A DNA stretch of 64,000 nucleotides from positions 1-64,000 of the forward strand of contig AZLU01000067.1 of NCBI GenBank assembly GCA_002224055.1, given 5' to 3'. Made by a program: the position numbers and the translations under genes. The notes under the pieces were generated by a model, which searched no databases, was not told the DNA's origin, and saw nothing but the letters and a program-made list of their open reading frames with translations. This document shows positions 47,998 to 58,993 of the stretch, piece by piece (within the stretch, counting starts at the first letter, position 1; the number at the start of each line of letters is the position of its first letter). This stretch comes from Pezizomycotina sp. ARF18. Taxonomy: Eukaryota; Ascomycota.

Positions 47998-49498
47998 ATG
48001 AACAAGCGCAAGTTCTCAAACAATACTACTCGATCACGATCAGCCTCCGCAGTTGCTCAGGGAGGCCCATCAAGTAAGGTCCCCAAGAGGGAACCGGTCG
48101 AAGAGGTCTCACCGTTCAACATTGTCAGCAACACCAACGACCAAGATGTCACTGCAGCCCAGATCAACTACCTATTCAACAGGAAGACTGATATCTTCGC
48201 CCGCATGCCCGCGGCGGAGTACATCCTCCACAAAGGCGGCAACTTGTACATCCAGTTGAACATCCCTGGCAGCAGTCCGATCCGCTTCCTCGTCGTCTCC
48301 GAGACCCTCTGCCTTGCATCTAACCATTGGGCCGGCCTAATCCTCGGACCGGAGTCCCGCACCGAATCCCGCAAGCTCCCAACGACGGCGCATACTTCAA
48401 CTTCCTCGACGTGTTCCACGACGACCCCGAAGCGCTCCTCGTGCTCTTCCACATCATCCACCACGACATCGATAAAGTCCCCCGAAAACTGTCGTTCGAG
48501 CAGCTCCGCTCCATCGCCATGCTGTGCGATAAGTACGAGTGCGTCAAAGCCCTTGGATTGTGGAAGGAGTACTGGCTCGATAGCTTCGGGATGGAAGACA
48601 GGCTGCGTTCTGGTTACGAGGACTGGTTGGGGATCGATGCGATATTTGGAAATAAAGGGTTCTTCCTGAAGCTCATGACGACTATCATTAAGGAGAGCAG
48701 GTTGGGGCCGGAGGAACAGGAGACGAGATCTCGGAACCTTTTCCGCTTTAAAAGGGTCGTTCATCACGGGAACGGCAACAGGAAGGAAGGACCGGATGAT
48801 GATGCGCCTACTACGATCGAACAGAAGTTTTGCATTCCGTTGCGAGCGTTAGGTAAGCTCCTTCACTTTCCTGACGTTACTTGCTATGTGTAGAGCCGCG
48901 CTAAAATATGTTTTTTAGCGGACATCCGGATCCACCGCGAAGAGACGATCTGGGAACTAATCCAAGTCGCCAAGAGGTTCATGCGCCACCTCGAACCGTA
49001 CTCCGGCGACGGTGCTCCCCGCTACGATTGCAAGGAGAAGTGCCTATCCATGGCGTACGGCTGTTTTGCTCGTTCGGCTCATCGCCTTGGAATCTGGCAC
49101 TGGTTCGTCCAGGGTAAAAAGCAACTGGGCCGTCATACCGAGAGCCCCGAGGAGTTGTACGATAAACTCATGAAGATCCAGTTCTGCATCCCCTCCGAAC
49201 CTAGGCCCTGCGACTACGCCAGGCAAGAGTGCGGTCTTCGCGACATTCATTTCGACTTTGACAAGGCCCTCGACGGCGTCATGAATCAGCTGCTTAGCAT
49301 GGATGTGGATCAGTACATGAAGTCCAGGGATGAGAGGCAGGGGAGGTGGGAGATGATGTAAGTTCTGCTTCGAGAAGCAATCTTGTTTTCTGTCCTTTCA
49401 CCAATGACAAGCTGCTGATGAATATTAGTAGTTCTCTTCCGGGTCCGCCGTCGTTGGAGGCCAGGATGAATAATGCTCTTCAGAACAAGGGGAGGTAA
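47998..49498 (+). CDS. BTB/POZ-like domain protein, three exons
   Basis: ATG at 47998 begins a basic, Ser-rich N-terminus (MNKRKFSNNTTRSRSASAVA). The BTB-like fold comes next: NLYIQLNIPGSSPIRFLVVS, then SETLCLASNHWAGLI. After a frame change near 48372 it continues NDGAYFNFLDVFHDDPEALL, then VLFHIIHHDIDKVPRKLSF and AMLCDKYECVKALGLWKEYW. Intron 1 is 48853-48918 (66 nt) and intron 2 is 49358-49428 (71 nt). Exon 2 has KIQFCIPSEPRPCDYARQEC and exon 3 ends SLEARMNNALQNKGR, stop 49496-49498. The DDPEAL...IIHH...KVP...LCDKY pattern is typical of fungal BTB-like nuclear proteins, possible adaptors of CUL3-type ligases or transcription cofactors (inference). One base appears missing in CGCAAGCTCCC near 48372; otherwise the gene is sound. 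Confidence 0.78.
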
Positions 49499-50380
49499 TA
49501 ATACCGGAACAAAATTCATGCCCTTTCACGAAAAACAGCAAGCATATTATTTCCGGATTTGTTTTCTCCTTAAGGATACTCCCCATTCCCCTAATTTTTC
49601 TTCTTTCACGTTTTCGCTTTTTTGCTTTGCTCTAAAGTTTAGCCTATCATAGCTGTTGGGGAAGGGCAATTCGGGGTCAAACTTTCATTCACTTAAATAC
49701 ATTATCGATCAGGGATTTCTTTACTCGTTCATATACACCAAAAGGTACATTCTGCGTTGCTGCTGCGTCATTAGCTAGAAATTTATTGCATCCTAAGTAC
49801 TTAAGTAGTTCTACATCCCGCCTCGAAATAACAAGAATTAATCCCCAATATATGGAAGTAAGTATAAGCTTTATAGCCTCGATAGATTTCTGGTAAAGAA
49901 GCACAGACGCTTACTGCACCAATGTATGTTTTTAATCAGCTAGCGTTACTAAATGTTCCGATATCTTGCCTCGCTTTAGCCGTAGTTCTCGTGATTTTTC
50001 ACTCATTGTGCCAATGGTTGGACATACATATTTTATTCATTCTTGCTGGCTTTTTGAGACAAAGGTTCGCGCGTTTGGTTATTTATTTTTACAAAAATAT
50101 ACACTCTTGCTCACCGGATAACTCCGTACGTTAGTTCTTTCCGCTGCTATATCACGGTGATTCCTACTTTCCTACAAATTAGGTCCATATAGTATTTACA
50201 TCTATAGAAAGCTTTGGCGAATAATACTACTACTACCTGACGGCTACTGCCGCCTGGCCCTAGCTACTGCCTTTCACTCCTGCCTTGGGGGTCTGGGGGG
50301 CGGCCGTCCCCAGCCATAGCCATAGCCACCTAATTAGGGTGCGAGCCTTTCCCGAGATACGGTACGTGGCTATCACTTTG
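49499..50380. other. Intergenic
   Basis: A minus-strand 71-codon frame (49689-49904; ELLKYLGCNKFLANDAAATQ, then NVPFGVYERVKKSLIDN) has protein-like composition but no start context or recognisable family. A plus-strand frame at 49922-50134 is hydrophobic and unconvincing. Otherwise AT-rich. Confidence 0.35.
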
Positions 50381-52319
50381 CTAAACTCCCAGCAATTTTT
50401 GTGCACGTTCTCGTATGTTCGCAGTATCCCCCATCCGAAGGAGGCCGCAGAGAACAATAGCAGATAGTGTTTCGTCGTGGTCTCTGCCGAGAGTGTTCCA
50501 GCAGCGGCGCATATAATCTTCCGCGACTGGTTGGGCGTATAAAATGGCACCACGCTGCAAAAGTATACATGTGATGAGAGACACATACATAGGAAGGAAT
50601 ATCTTCCCCAATGTACTGTCTTCTAGGCCATGACAACGAATGCTCCAATGTAGAAGCTTCAGACCTTCTCGGAATCTTTGAGTCTGTAGTGATGCACGGC
50701 CGTACGATATGACGCAGAAGATTGGCAAGGCTTTAACACAGTGGCTTAGGTGCGGCTCTACACTAGCCTTGAAAACTTCGAGCGCGGGGTAGGCATACGG
50801 GGGTGAGGGGAATCTTCCGGGTCCAGACCAAGCGGACGCGACGAGCCCGCGCCGGCGAAGATGGTGAAGTAGTGATCCGCTCCGTAGAGGATCCTATATG
50901 CCTCGCAAACAAGCTGGAAGTGCCCGAGTCCCCCGTCAGGGGCCGCAAAGGACGCTGCCAGCTGGTGCTCGTGCCAAAGAGCTTCGCTCGGAGGTATCCA
51001 ACCTGCATCAGATGTGCCGCGTACAGAGCTTGCCTTGACGAGTCCAGTAAACCGATGGCGAGTTGCTCAAGCTTCAAGATATTCCGTTCCGCCTTCTGAA
51101 CACCGTCTAACCATTCCGTCTGAACAACGTCTAAACATTCGTTTTTCGTGTCAGGCTATTGATAATCCGCTCCATTAATTCAAATATTGCTTGGCAGTCT
51201 GATGTATGAGTTTCCCAAGTTCCTGCTAGGATACCGGATTTATATATCGAGAGTAATGACGAATAAAATACCGAGGGTTGATTGAGAGGCAAGCGTGAAT
51301 GTCGTACTTTTGACCTCAATTTCCCGTCTCCGTTCTCGAACCAAGCGAACCTGATAAATGGATTCCGCAGGGAGCTCAAGGGAGGTATGCAACTAATGTC
51401 AATATACTCTTTATCTATGCACGAGGGATCCCAACACTGCCAAAGAGTCCGAACAAATATTTTCCCCCGACCGTTATCTCCTTATCCAATTTGTTGGAGA
51501 GGAGATCTTTGAAAGTAAAAACCTCCACTTTCCTCGTACTGGATACGACATGATTCTGTCCCATTTTGTCACCAAAACCGAGTCTATAAAAATGGCAAGA
51601 AAGGCAACCTAGCCTTGTATTTTCCGGTGTTAGTGGTCTAAGTATCTTAGCAACTATTGACTTGCCTCCTGTTTGATTTTCGTTTACGAACTTATTACGT
51701 TCACTGCTATCGCCGTAGTGCTTCTCCTCCATTGTTCGTATGGCAGTGCCGAAGAAGAGATTTCCGAGTCCGTCGAAGTAGTCGCAGGATGCAGCTTGAG
51801 AGTTGTCAATATATCCTCGGCGAGTCGGTTAATTTCCGCGCTGTCGTCCTGCTGCACACCGTCACTCACATCGGCGTCGGGGATCATGCCGCTGCAATCT
51901 TCAGTGTTTAGCTCTCCAGGGACGGAACTGGTTCCCTGGCCCTCGTTACGAAATGAGGCTCATTGTGGAGTTTTGTAGAACTGTCCTCATTAACAAGCCG
52001 TTGAATGTTTGGATTTTGTCGGCGGCAGCGATAAAAGCGAGATTGTTGCCGTGTAACTGCGCTCCCCCTTCAATTCGCACTAAATCCCTCGACGGCTGCA
52101 TACGATATTTCGGCTCCCATTCCCGAAGCTTTCTTTTTATCGGAGAGATCCTATATTAGCGGTTAGAATAATTAATAAATTCTCAGCCCTGGAGGTCGAA
52201 GTAAGTGATGTATCATCTTACTCAACAATAAACCCTTTCCTATGAAGGGCCCTTTTTATCTGTTCTGCCGTCCTCCCTTGCTTTCGGAGCCCAATCATGA
52301 AATCTCTGTGAACTTCCAT
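50381..52319 (-). pseudogene. Clr5-like domain protein with helical repeats, frame-disrupted
   Basis: ATG at 52319 begins MEVHRDFMIGLRKQGRTAEQ, then IKRALHRKGFIV. A canonical 71-nt intron (52151-52221, GTAAGA...CTAATATAG, phase 2) joins it to ISPIKRKLREWEPKYRMQPS. This helix-turn-helix layout (R-T-x2-x-I-x3-L...F...S-x-I-x-R-K-L-R-x-W) matches the fungal Clr5-type N-terminal domain, which is often followed by TPR-like repeats. Downstream blocks occur in changing frames: RLAEDILTTLKLHPATTSTD, LSCHFYRLGFGDKMGQ, KLEQLAIGLLDSSRQALYAA, EAYRILYGADHYFTIFAGAG and RFREGLKLLHWSIRCHGLED, to a stop at about 50381. At least four frame changes occur. It may be a transcription-factor-like or regulatory protein; function inferred only from domain order. 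Confidence 0.55.
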
Positions 52320-53980
52320 CTTGGGCGCTATAGCGCTTTTGTTTCGGCGACGTCGATGTCAATGGAGTTTTGAACTGCACTCCTTGGTAATAGTTGTCGG
52401 ATTCGGCGGATGAGCATTGAGCTTAGGGTTAAATGCGACTTGTTCCATTTTACTTTCCCGAGAGAGAGTATAGAAGGCAATAATGAAAAGAGAATTATCG
52501 AGCGATATTGAGGTTTGTATATAAAAAAAAGCTTGGGTGGACTTAGCTACTAAGGCTTTGCTGTTCTGTCCGTTGAACTTTTCTCGGAGTTGGAGGAGAT
52601 ACTCAAGGGGATTATATAGCCATTCGATTTGCGTGCTCTCACTCCCGAATCAGGCGCGAGAGTACTGCAACCTTCGCGAGCTTTGGTACTATACTATCTC
52701 ATGAACCAATAGACGAGCTTTCAGGAAAAGAACAGTTACCGTATTGAGTAACTGCACATTGATCGAACATCTCGCTTGCCAGCGGTGCCTGTATCGGCGA
52801 TGGGCTTTCATTTCCGAAGCACGTCGTAAGCCTTGTCCGTTAGTAACAAACTATTTACTCATATTTTCCAGATAAACACTATATGAATTTTTCTAATTAG
52901 TCCGATCTTCCATGCCTAGGAAATTAACAATATCGTTGTTTAAATAATGCGGTTAATCGGAGCTCTGATGAAAGAATCAAAAGTGGTTGCAATCTATTGC
53001 TAGACTGCGACGGCGAACGTTAGTGTCCACGTTAAAACGTTCATTTTGGCATGTTTCTCTGTTGGGATAGGCTTTCAGCCTTACCGTTCATTGACAAGCG
53101 AATAGCAGAGATGTTTGAGAATTGAAAACGGTCATTTCAGATTCTGAGATTTCATTGTTCGTGATTATGATACTAAAACCATAAAATCTGCGACCCTGAG
53201 AAATGACTTCTATAAGCTCCTTCTGTCGCTACTGAAGCAAATTTCAATCTTCCTTGAAAGAATTAATTTTAGTATTCTCCTGTTATTAGTAGAAGCAGAT
53301 GGAACAAGTCTAGGAGTATATAGCTTCAGCAGAACCCGCTTATCTATCTCTCGGTTGTTTTCGCTCTTCTCTGTCTTTTCCTTTTCGCTGAAGGAGTATG
53401 TCGACTTGAAGCCTTGCACATTCTTTTTGCACTCTGGCAGTGTCTTCTATACAACAATTTTATACTTTCGGCAGCTCGAATCAGGATCCGAGCTGCAGCC
53501 ATTATATGCACGAGAAAACAGTTCATGAAATGCAACACTCCCAAGGATATAATGTGGTCCTTTCCATAATAAATCGTAAGTGCTCGCGTCTTTAACAGGG
53601 ATTCAGTCTTTCCATTCGAGCATGCATTGCCTGGAATTTTCGAGCGGTATTATATTTCTTCAGTATTTGTCTTCAGATGTATTTCACGAGGCGGCCTGAG
53701 TAGAAGACAGAAATCTCGGGCTGTTATTCAGCACCTAATTTCAACTTTCCGGCCGAAAGCTCCGTTTAAAAGATCGATCACTAAAAGTGCACAATCCCTA
53801 GCTTCATTTTTGGAAAGGCTAACCGTTTTTCTCATTCATCCTTCTAGATTTTGCGGTGCCAATATCCAGTGCGGCGAGAATACGAAACGTGTTAGGGCTG
53901 GTTCTCTGAAAGAAAGGCCTGTTTCAACGATCGCATCCACTGCCGCTACTGTCCAACTCATCTCAATGACCGGCAAGAAA
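52320..53980. other. Intergenic, no confident gene
   Basis: Frames at 53210-53419 -, 53344-53544 - and 53627-54046 + are short and lack motifs. The last may contain 5' leader or first-exon sequence of the SH3-ligand gene that follows. Confidence 0.35.
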
Positions 53981-55392
53981 ACAGTTTCATACTTCTTCCG
54001 CAGACAAGATCAGACGCGGCCTATACGAAAGCGCAACAGACCCTGAAGGGTACATGAACCGTGATATCTATTCGCCGACGGATTCATACTTCACTGGTCG
54101 CAATTTCAACACTACCACCGAGGACGATAACATGTCAGCAACAACATGCTTTAGCGAAGAGAGTATATTCGATCAGCCGGCAGAAGACGCGCTAAACAGC
54201 AACAGGACATCGACAACATCCGCGAGCAAGAGGATCCGCTGCCAACACCAGTGTCGCCTCTATGGGAAGTTGTCGGAGAATTGTTCCGCAGTAGTCCTGT
54301 AAACGAGGACGATTTTTCTAGAAGCAACTCTGAAACAGAACCATCAAAACCGACGAGGCGGATAATACGACCATTTCAAAACAAGAAACAAAATAGATCC
54401 ACGATCAAAGAGAAGACCTCTAGCTGTGTGGAGAAACAATCTCAAAGGAAAAGTAGAAGCGACAGCATGTACTGGAAAAGAAGAACCACAAAAGACGGAA
54501 ACCTCGTTAGATGGTTAGAAGATCCTCCGCCGGTACCGCCGAAGAATCACGTTAATGTCAGGCAAAGCCACCACCCCTCACTCCAAGCTAGCATCGCAGA
54601 AGAAAGCGATGAGAAGAACGAGCAGACGGTAGAGGTGGAACAACAAGATGAATCAGAGCCTGAAGAGAAGATTGGGACTCAACCAGAAGAAAATGTTAAG
54701 CAAAATATCAAAATACTCCTACGGCTAGATGACCTACCCCCACAATCCCCGATACCCCGAACAACGAAAAAGAGCCCTATAAAGCAGCGCCTAGAAACCA
54801 TTCACGAATGGAAAGCCCTGCCGCCGTCCCCGGAAAACAGCGACGATGACGTCGGAGAAGATCAACCCCCACCGGTTCCACCAAAAGACCTGCGGCGGTC
54901 CTCCATCACATCCGACATCTACAGCATGTACGCACAGCTCAGCCCGTCTGAAGCTCCGCACGAACCCCTCCACCCCCCTCGTCCCCCTTCAACATCGTAC
55001 CCTTATCTCCCTTACATCCCGCCCGCAACCTATCGCATCTCCGCAGATAGCGACGTATTGCCTCGGTTACCGGTTACGGGAACATTTGGTCCCACGGATT
55101 CCATCATCCTCCCTCATGTCCCATGCTTAACAATGCTTACACGACGCAACGGCGTGATCGGCATCGAGTGTATCCTGGCAGGCTCGTTCGACCAACCGGA
55201 CCAGGCTAGCGCCTGGACATGCCGGACATCTCAAAGGTCTTCAATGACCAATTCCCCAAGTTCTCTGACAAAAGGGAAGCTCTCAGTTACACTATGGCGA
55301 GACTGGAGGGAAAGAACTACGAGGAAGAAGTAGCACTTAAGCGCGTTCGAGCAAGAAAGATCGCACTCCACAGATTAATGGGGCAAGTCTAG
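53981..55392 (+). CDS. Proline-rich protein with SH3-ligand motifs
   Basis: The longest frame, from about 54251 to 55333 (a frame change precedes 54251, and the N-terminal block SATTCFSEESIFDQPAEDAL reads in another frame), encodes a hydrophilic, Ser/Glu-rich protein. Two class-II-like SH3 ligands, DPPPVPPKN (about 54520) and DQPPPVPPKDL (about 54865), are nearly identical. Basic clusters (RRIIRPFQNKKQNRS) and long acidic stretches (SDEKNEQTVEVEQQDESEPE) lie between. Near 55210 the frame changes once more and the C-terminus reads LDMPDISKVFNDQFPKFSDK, then RARKIALHRLMGQV to the TAG at 55390-55392. This suggests a cytoplasmic scaffold or adaptor that binds SH3 proteins, as in cortical-actin or signalling complexes. 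No named orthologue is recognised and the true start is uncertain. Confidence 0.5.
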
Positions 55393-55739
55393 TTTTTCTG
55401 TTCCATCTTTTTCCGCTCTCAAATCACGACCCCTTTTTTTTTATTCGTGCAAATAGACTATTGGAGTTGTCTAGCGAACATTGCGGGCATTTGCGTATCA
55501 ATTTCTCAGCTTTTTAGAACTTGATAAGCGTAGGATTGAGTTACGGGTGTATAAAGTATGTAATTAGAAATGAAAGCCATAATGATTTATACCTAACCGA
55601 AGATATCGCGATAGTCAATGCAGATAGACTCGCAAGATCACTCGCAAGATCACTGCCTTGGCTTCGACGTGAGATTTGCGGTCTTAAGGAATCAATGAAT
55701 TTGAACTGTTAGAGCTCGATATATCTAAAAGGCAGTTAT
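55393..55739. other. Intergenic between convergent genes
   Basis: Short spacer with a T-run; includes a direct repeat CAAGATCACTCG near 55630-55655. No gene. Confidence 0.4.
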
Positions 55740-58135
55740 TTATTCGCATTGATTATTCTCCATCATCGTCCTCACAATCATGCTATCCATCTCACTCCAA
55801 AACCTAATAGGTCTCGTCCCATTCGTCTTTGTCGATTTCTTCGAAACTGAGCTCCCACCATGTCGGTCACTAATCTCGCCTTCGTATTCCTCTACGGCTG
55901 GTAGCAGTCGAACTACCTCCACCTGTTTCGATCTGGTTGAATCCACCGTGAATATGCAGGGTATATACTCGGCATGGACTGCGGATCGTTTACGCCGCCA
56001 CAGCGTACCTTCTGGTTGCGGGTACGCGTATGTAAAGCGCCGAATATAACCTGCCTGAGTTTACTCGCGGAGGAGAGGTTGCGGCAGTCCTCACACAGCA
56101 CCTTCGTCAGTTTTGCTGCCACTGATTTAGAGCTTTCGTGGAGCTTAAGTCGCCCTGAAGCGGTTCGTTATGGTCGTATAGAGAGCTTTGGTTATGCTCT
56201 GAGAAAATTGCAAGGGTTTCTAAGGATGGCAGAAGTCCGAGGTAGAAATGTTTGGAGACCTACGAGGATTTTAAATCAATTAGCGTCCAGTGTTTCTCGG
56301 ATATTAATACGGATGATGGATGCCGTTGCGAACAAGGTTACAGCGGAGTAGTAATTATAACGTTTGAAGCGGGGGAGTAAAAAGACATGGCTTACATCTA
56401 AACTAAAAGGATCCATGTTGTCTTTAGTAGCCGTGACCGTTGCTGACATTCCTAGCTCACGCAGTGAGGTTAACGCTTTAAAAGTATCTTCCAGAGCACC
56501 TCTGTCTACGCAATCTGAGAGGTCGCAATCGCGGAACGAAAATGTCCCTATCATGTGCTCTCTCGCACTAAGCACGAGGCACTCTAATGTCGCAGCGTGC
56601 TTCTTCAGGAGAGGCACTGCAACATTGCACAAGGTAGACCCTTCGTCGATTATGGATGGCGTGATAGTGAAGTCCTCCGTCAGTGTGAGTGATATGAGAC
56701 CTGGCTCTATTCCGTTTAAGAACTTGGCAAGGGCTTCACTAGCGCTATCCCAGAAGTATCCACTCTCGTAAGTATCCAGGAAGAAGTACTTTAACCTCGG
56801 ACACTTCAGTATTTCCAAGAAAGAGTAATCCTCCATGCACCATCTCAGGGAAAGCTCTGAAAGGTTTGCTAAGTCTAGTGCCTTGGGTGCCGTTTCGGCA
56901 AGTAGAGGTTTCTCGAAGCTGATATCTCCCAGGCGTAGCACCGTAAGAGAAGCACCGCACCAGTGTTCCAAACTTCTTAGAATGCTGTAAGAAGCCTGAT
57001 CTTCCCACGATGTCAAATAATGTTCTTGCATCTCAGGTTCCATGAACAGGTCTCCCGCAAAATTCAATCTGACTATGTTACCCTTACAGTGCAATGAATT
57101 AGCGCCGCCTCTATGACTGAACAAATGACGCCCTTTCCGATCTAGTGATAAGGAAAACTCTCGTAACTGCATTCCGGCTGCGCGTAGAAGCATTCGCGCT
57201 ATCATCATATCGCACGGGTGAGCCAAATGTCGAATTTTCAGTGTAGTAAGGTTCCTAAAACGCTCACAGCCGTTCCACAGGAACATTTCATCAAAGTACA
57301 TTGCGGACAAAATATAGCGCTGATTCTCCCAATACTCTGTGCGATGCGAACGAGCCGAATATACCGTAGGATCCCTCTTGAAGGATAGGCTAAGGCTGCG
57401 CAGCTCCCGTTGACGATCTAGCAGATAGCCAAGGAGCGCGCCATGTTTGTCGGGTAGTTGGGAAAGCGTGAGGGAATACCTTTTTTTTAAGAGAGAAGTC
57501 AATAAAGTACAATTTCTAAAGCCGCGAAGGGTCTGGGTATCAATTACTCGAGATGATGTAGCTGATTATCGCCCAGATTGTCTAACAGGAGCGAATACAC
57601 ATCCCATAGGAAATCCAACTCGTGAGATACATCCTGCACTTGCTGGATCGGGTCCACTTTTCGTTCATCGTCTACATCCATAGATTGAACGAACGCACCG
57701 CGCAGACGAATACTGTGTACTAATGGGAACGCGGAGATATCGCAACAGATTTTGGGCCGCTTTCGTAACAGCTTAGACCAGTAATTCTCCTTGCTCCTAC
57801 CCAAAACGTGAGCTAATCTCTGATCTAGGCATATTTCTTAAAATGCTTGCAAAAAGTCTCCTCGGCGCTTGCAATATCGATGTGATAAAGTAAGTGAGGT
57901 CGGACGTAGTCTCGGAATACCGAGTTGACGCTACACAATCGCGCTAGAATATCCTTCTGGCCGGAAAATATAAGCTGTAAAGTTCGCTGGGTGTTAGCAC
58001 TGACTAAATATCTCCAGTAGGAGAATCATAGGAAACACTGACAACATCAAGAACTTGGTGTATTAGCTCAAGTGGCAATCTACAGCCTTGAGACGACCGG
58101 AAGATCATCCTCAGACAGCGACGCCATGCCGTCAT
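55740..58135 (-). pseudogene. F-box/LRR-like protein, longest paralogue, some frame changes
   Basis: ATG at 58135 encodes exon 1 (58043-58135, 31 codons) ending in an F-box-like helix LPLELIHQVLDV. A 56-nt intron (57987-58042, GTCAGT...CTAACACCCAG, phase 0) leads to RTLQLIFSGQKDILARLCSV, then NSVFRDYVRPHLLYHID. The middle block is about 57544-57804 (RPKICCDISAFPLVHSIRLR). A 408-codon frame at 56276-57502 follows with repeated leucine-rich elements: LRSLSLSFKRDPTV, LTTLKIRHLAHPCDMMIARM, LTVLRLGDISF, LSELSLRWCMED, LISLTLTEDFTITPS. A GTAAGC donor lies at about 56397. The C-terminal block (KLRQVIFGALHTRTRNQK; MPSIYPAY) extends to a stop at 55740. About three frame changes or stops interrupt it. 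It is probably an SCF substrate receptor by family analogy. It preserves the leucine-rich region missing in the 36-kb paralogue. Confidence 0.65.
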
Positions 58136-58471
58136 AGTAACTTGCTTTTGGTCACTCTCTGTGTGACAATCTTCCAAAAGGTCGAGAAATTAATCCTATC
58201 AATAGCGGAAAGGGCGATGGTATTGACAACAGTGCTTGAATTTAACGGCACGATATGGACAGATGTTGAAGCTTTCCATGTTTAAGATAACTTTCAGCTG
58301 CGCAAAGTTTCGCGGGTTGCTTGAATGTAAATCCTCAGCTAAACGTAACATTAAACTTCAACGTATGTATCTTATGAACCTGGTGACCTGAGACTGCAAT
58401 TTATGTACAGCAAATTCTAACTAATATTGAATAGATACATTATCGTATATAAAAATCACGCCGCTAAAAAA
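58136..58471. other. Intergenic
   Basis: Short AT-rich spacer upstream of the F-box/LRR start and downstream of the membrane-protein gene. No feature. Confidence 0.4.
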
Positions 58472-58993
58472 TCACTTGCTCCCCGAAAACGTCACCCTCC
58501 CTGCGCGGCCGTCAATTTGTTGGCTCGGGCTCCCTGGCGTAATATCGGCTATATCTTCCGCTCTTTCATTCCCGTCGGTAGGAGGCCCCGTTCTCTCTTC
58601 ATTTCGAGCTTGCGTACGATTTGGTCCCGCAACCACTGCCCTCTGCAACTGCGCTACCCTCGCTTGGCTCCTTGTCACGTAGGTCGAAGGAGGTGTCGGC
58701 GCGTAAAATTCTCTAAGCTCTGTTCCTTGCCCCGTTTGTTGTCCATTATTCTGTTGAGATGCGTAGTGATCCATACTTGGGGCGTAGAATTCTTGCGGTC
58801 GGCGTGACTCGGAAGGCTGAGACGGGCGCAAGTCTCCCCTCTCCATATCTCGCCGTTGATTCTCTTCGAGCTGCCGTACTAGCCATACATTTTCGCGCCG
58901 CTGGAGTACCGCGCAGTATATTATCAAGAGGATGATGAGGAAGAGGAGGACGGAGCAGACGCAGATTACGGCGAGGAATGCGGCCGACGGCAT
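58472..58993 (-). CDS. Single-pass membrane protein with long polar tail, 173 aa
   Basis: An uninterrupted 173-codon frame starts at ATG 58993: MPSAAFLAVICVCSVLLFLI, then ILLIIYCAVLQRRENVW. Residues about 4-30 form one strong transmembrane helix preceded by almost no lumenal sequence and followed by basic residues (QRRENVWLVRQ). It is therefore probably anchored with the C-terminus in the cytosol. The tail is Gln/Arg/Pro-rich and contains a duplicated motif, QEFYAPS (about residues 66-72) and REFYAPT (about 92-98). The two copies could be a short binding motif or a phosphorylatable Tyr site. No known family is recognised; the frame is clean and has good G/C third-position use. Confidence 0.65.
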   Translation of the reverse strand: MPSAAFLAVICVCSVLLFLIILLIIYCAVLQRRENVWLVRQLEENQRRDMERGDLRPSQPSESRRPQEFYAPSMDHYASQQNNGQQTGQGTELREFYAPTPPSTYVTRSQARVAQLQRAVVAGPNRTQARNEERTGPPTDGNERAEDIADITPGSPSQQIDGRAGRVTFSGSK

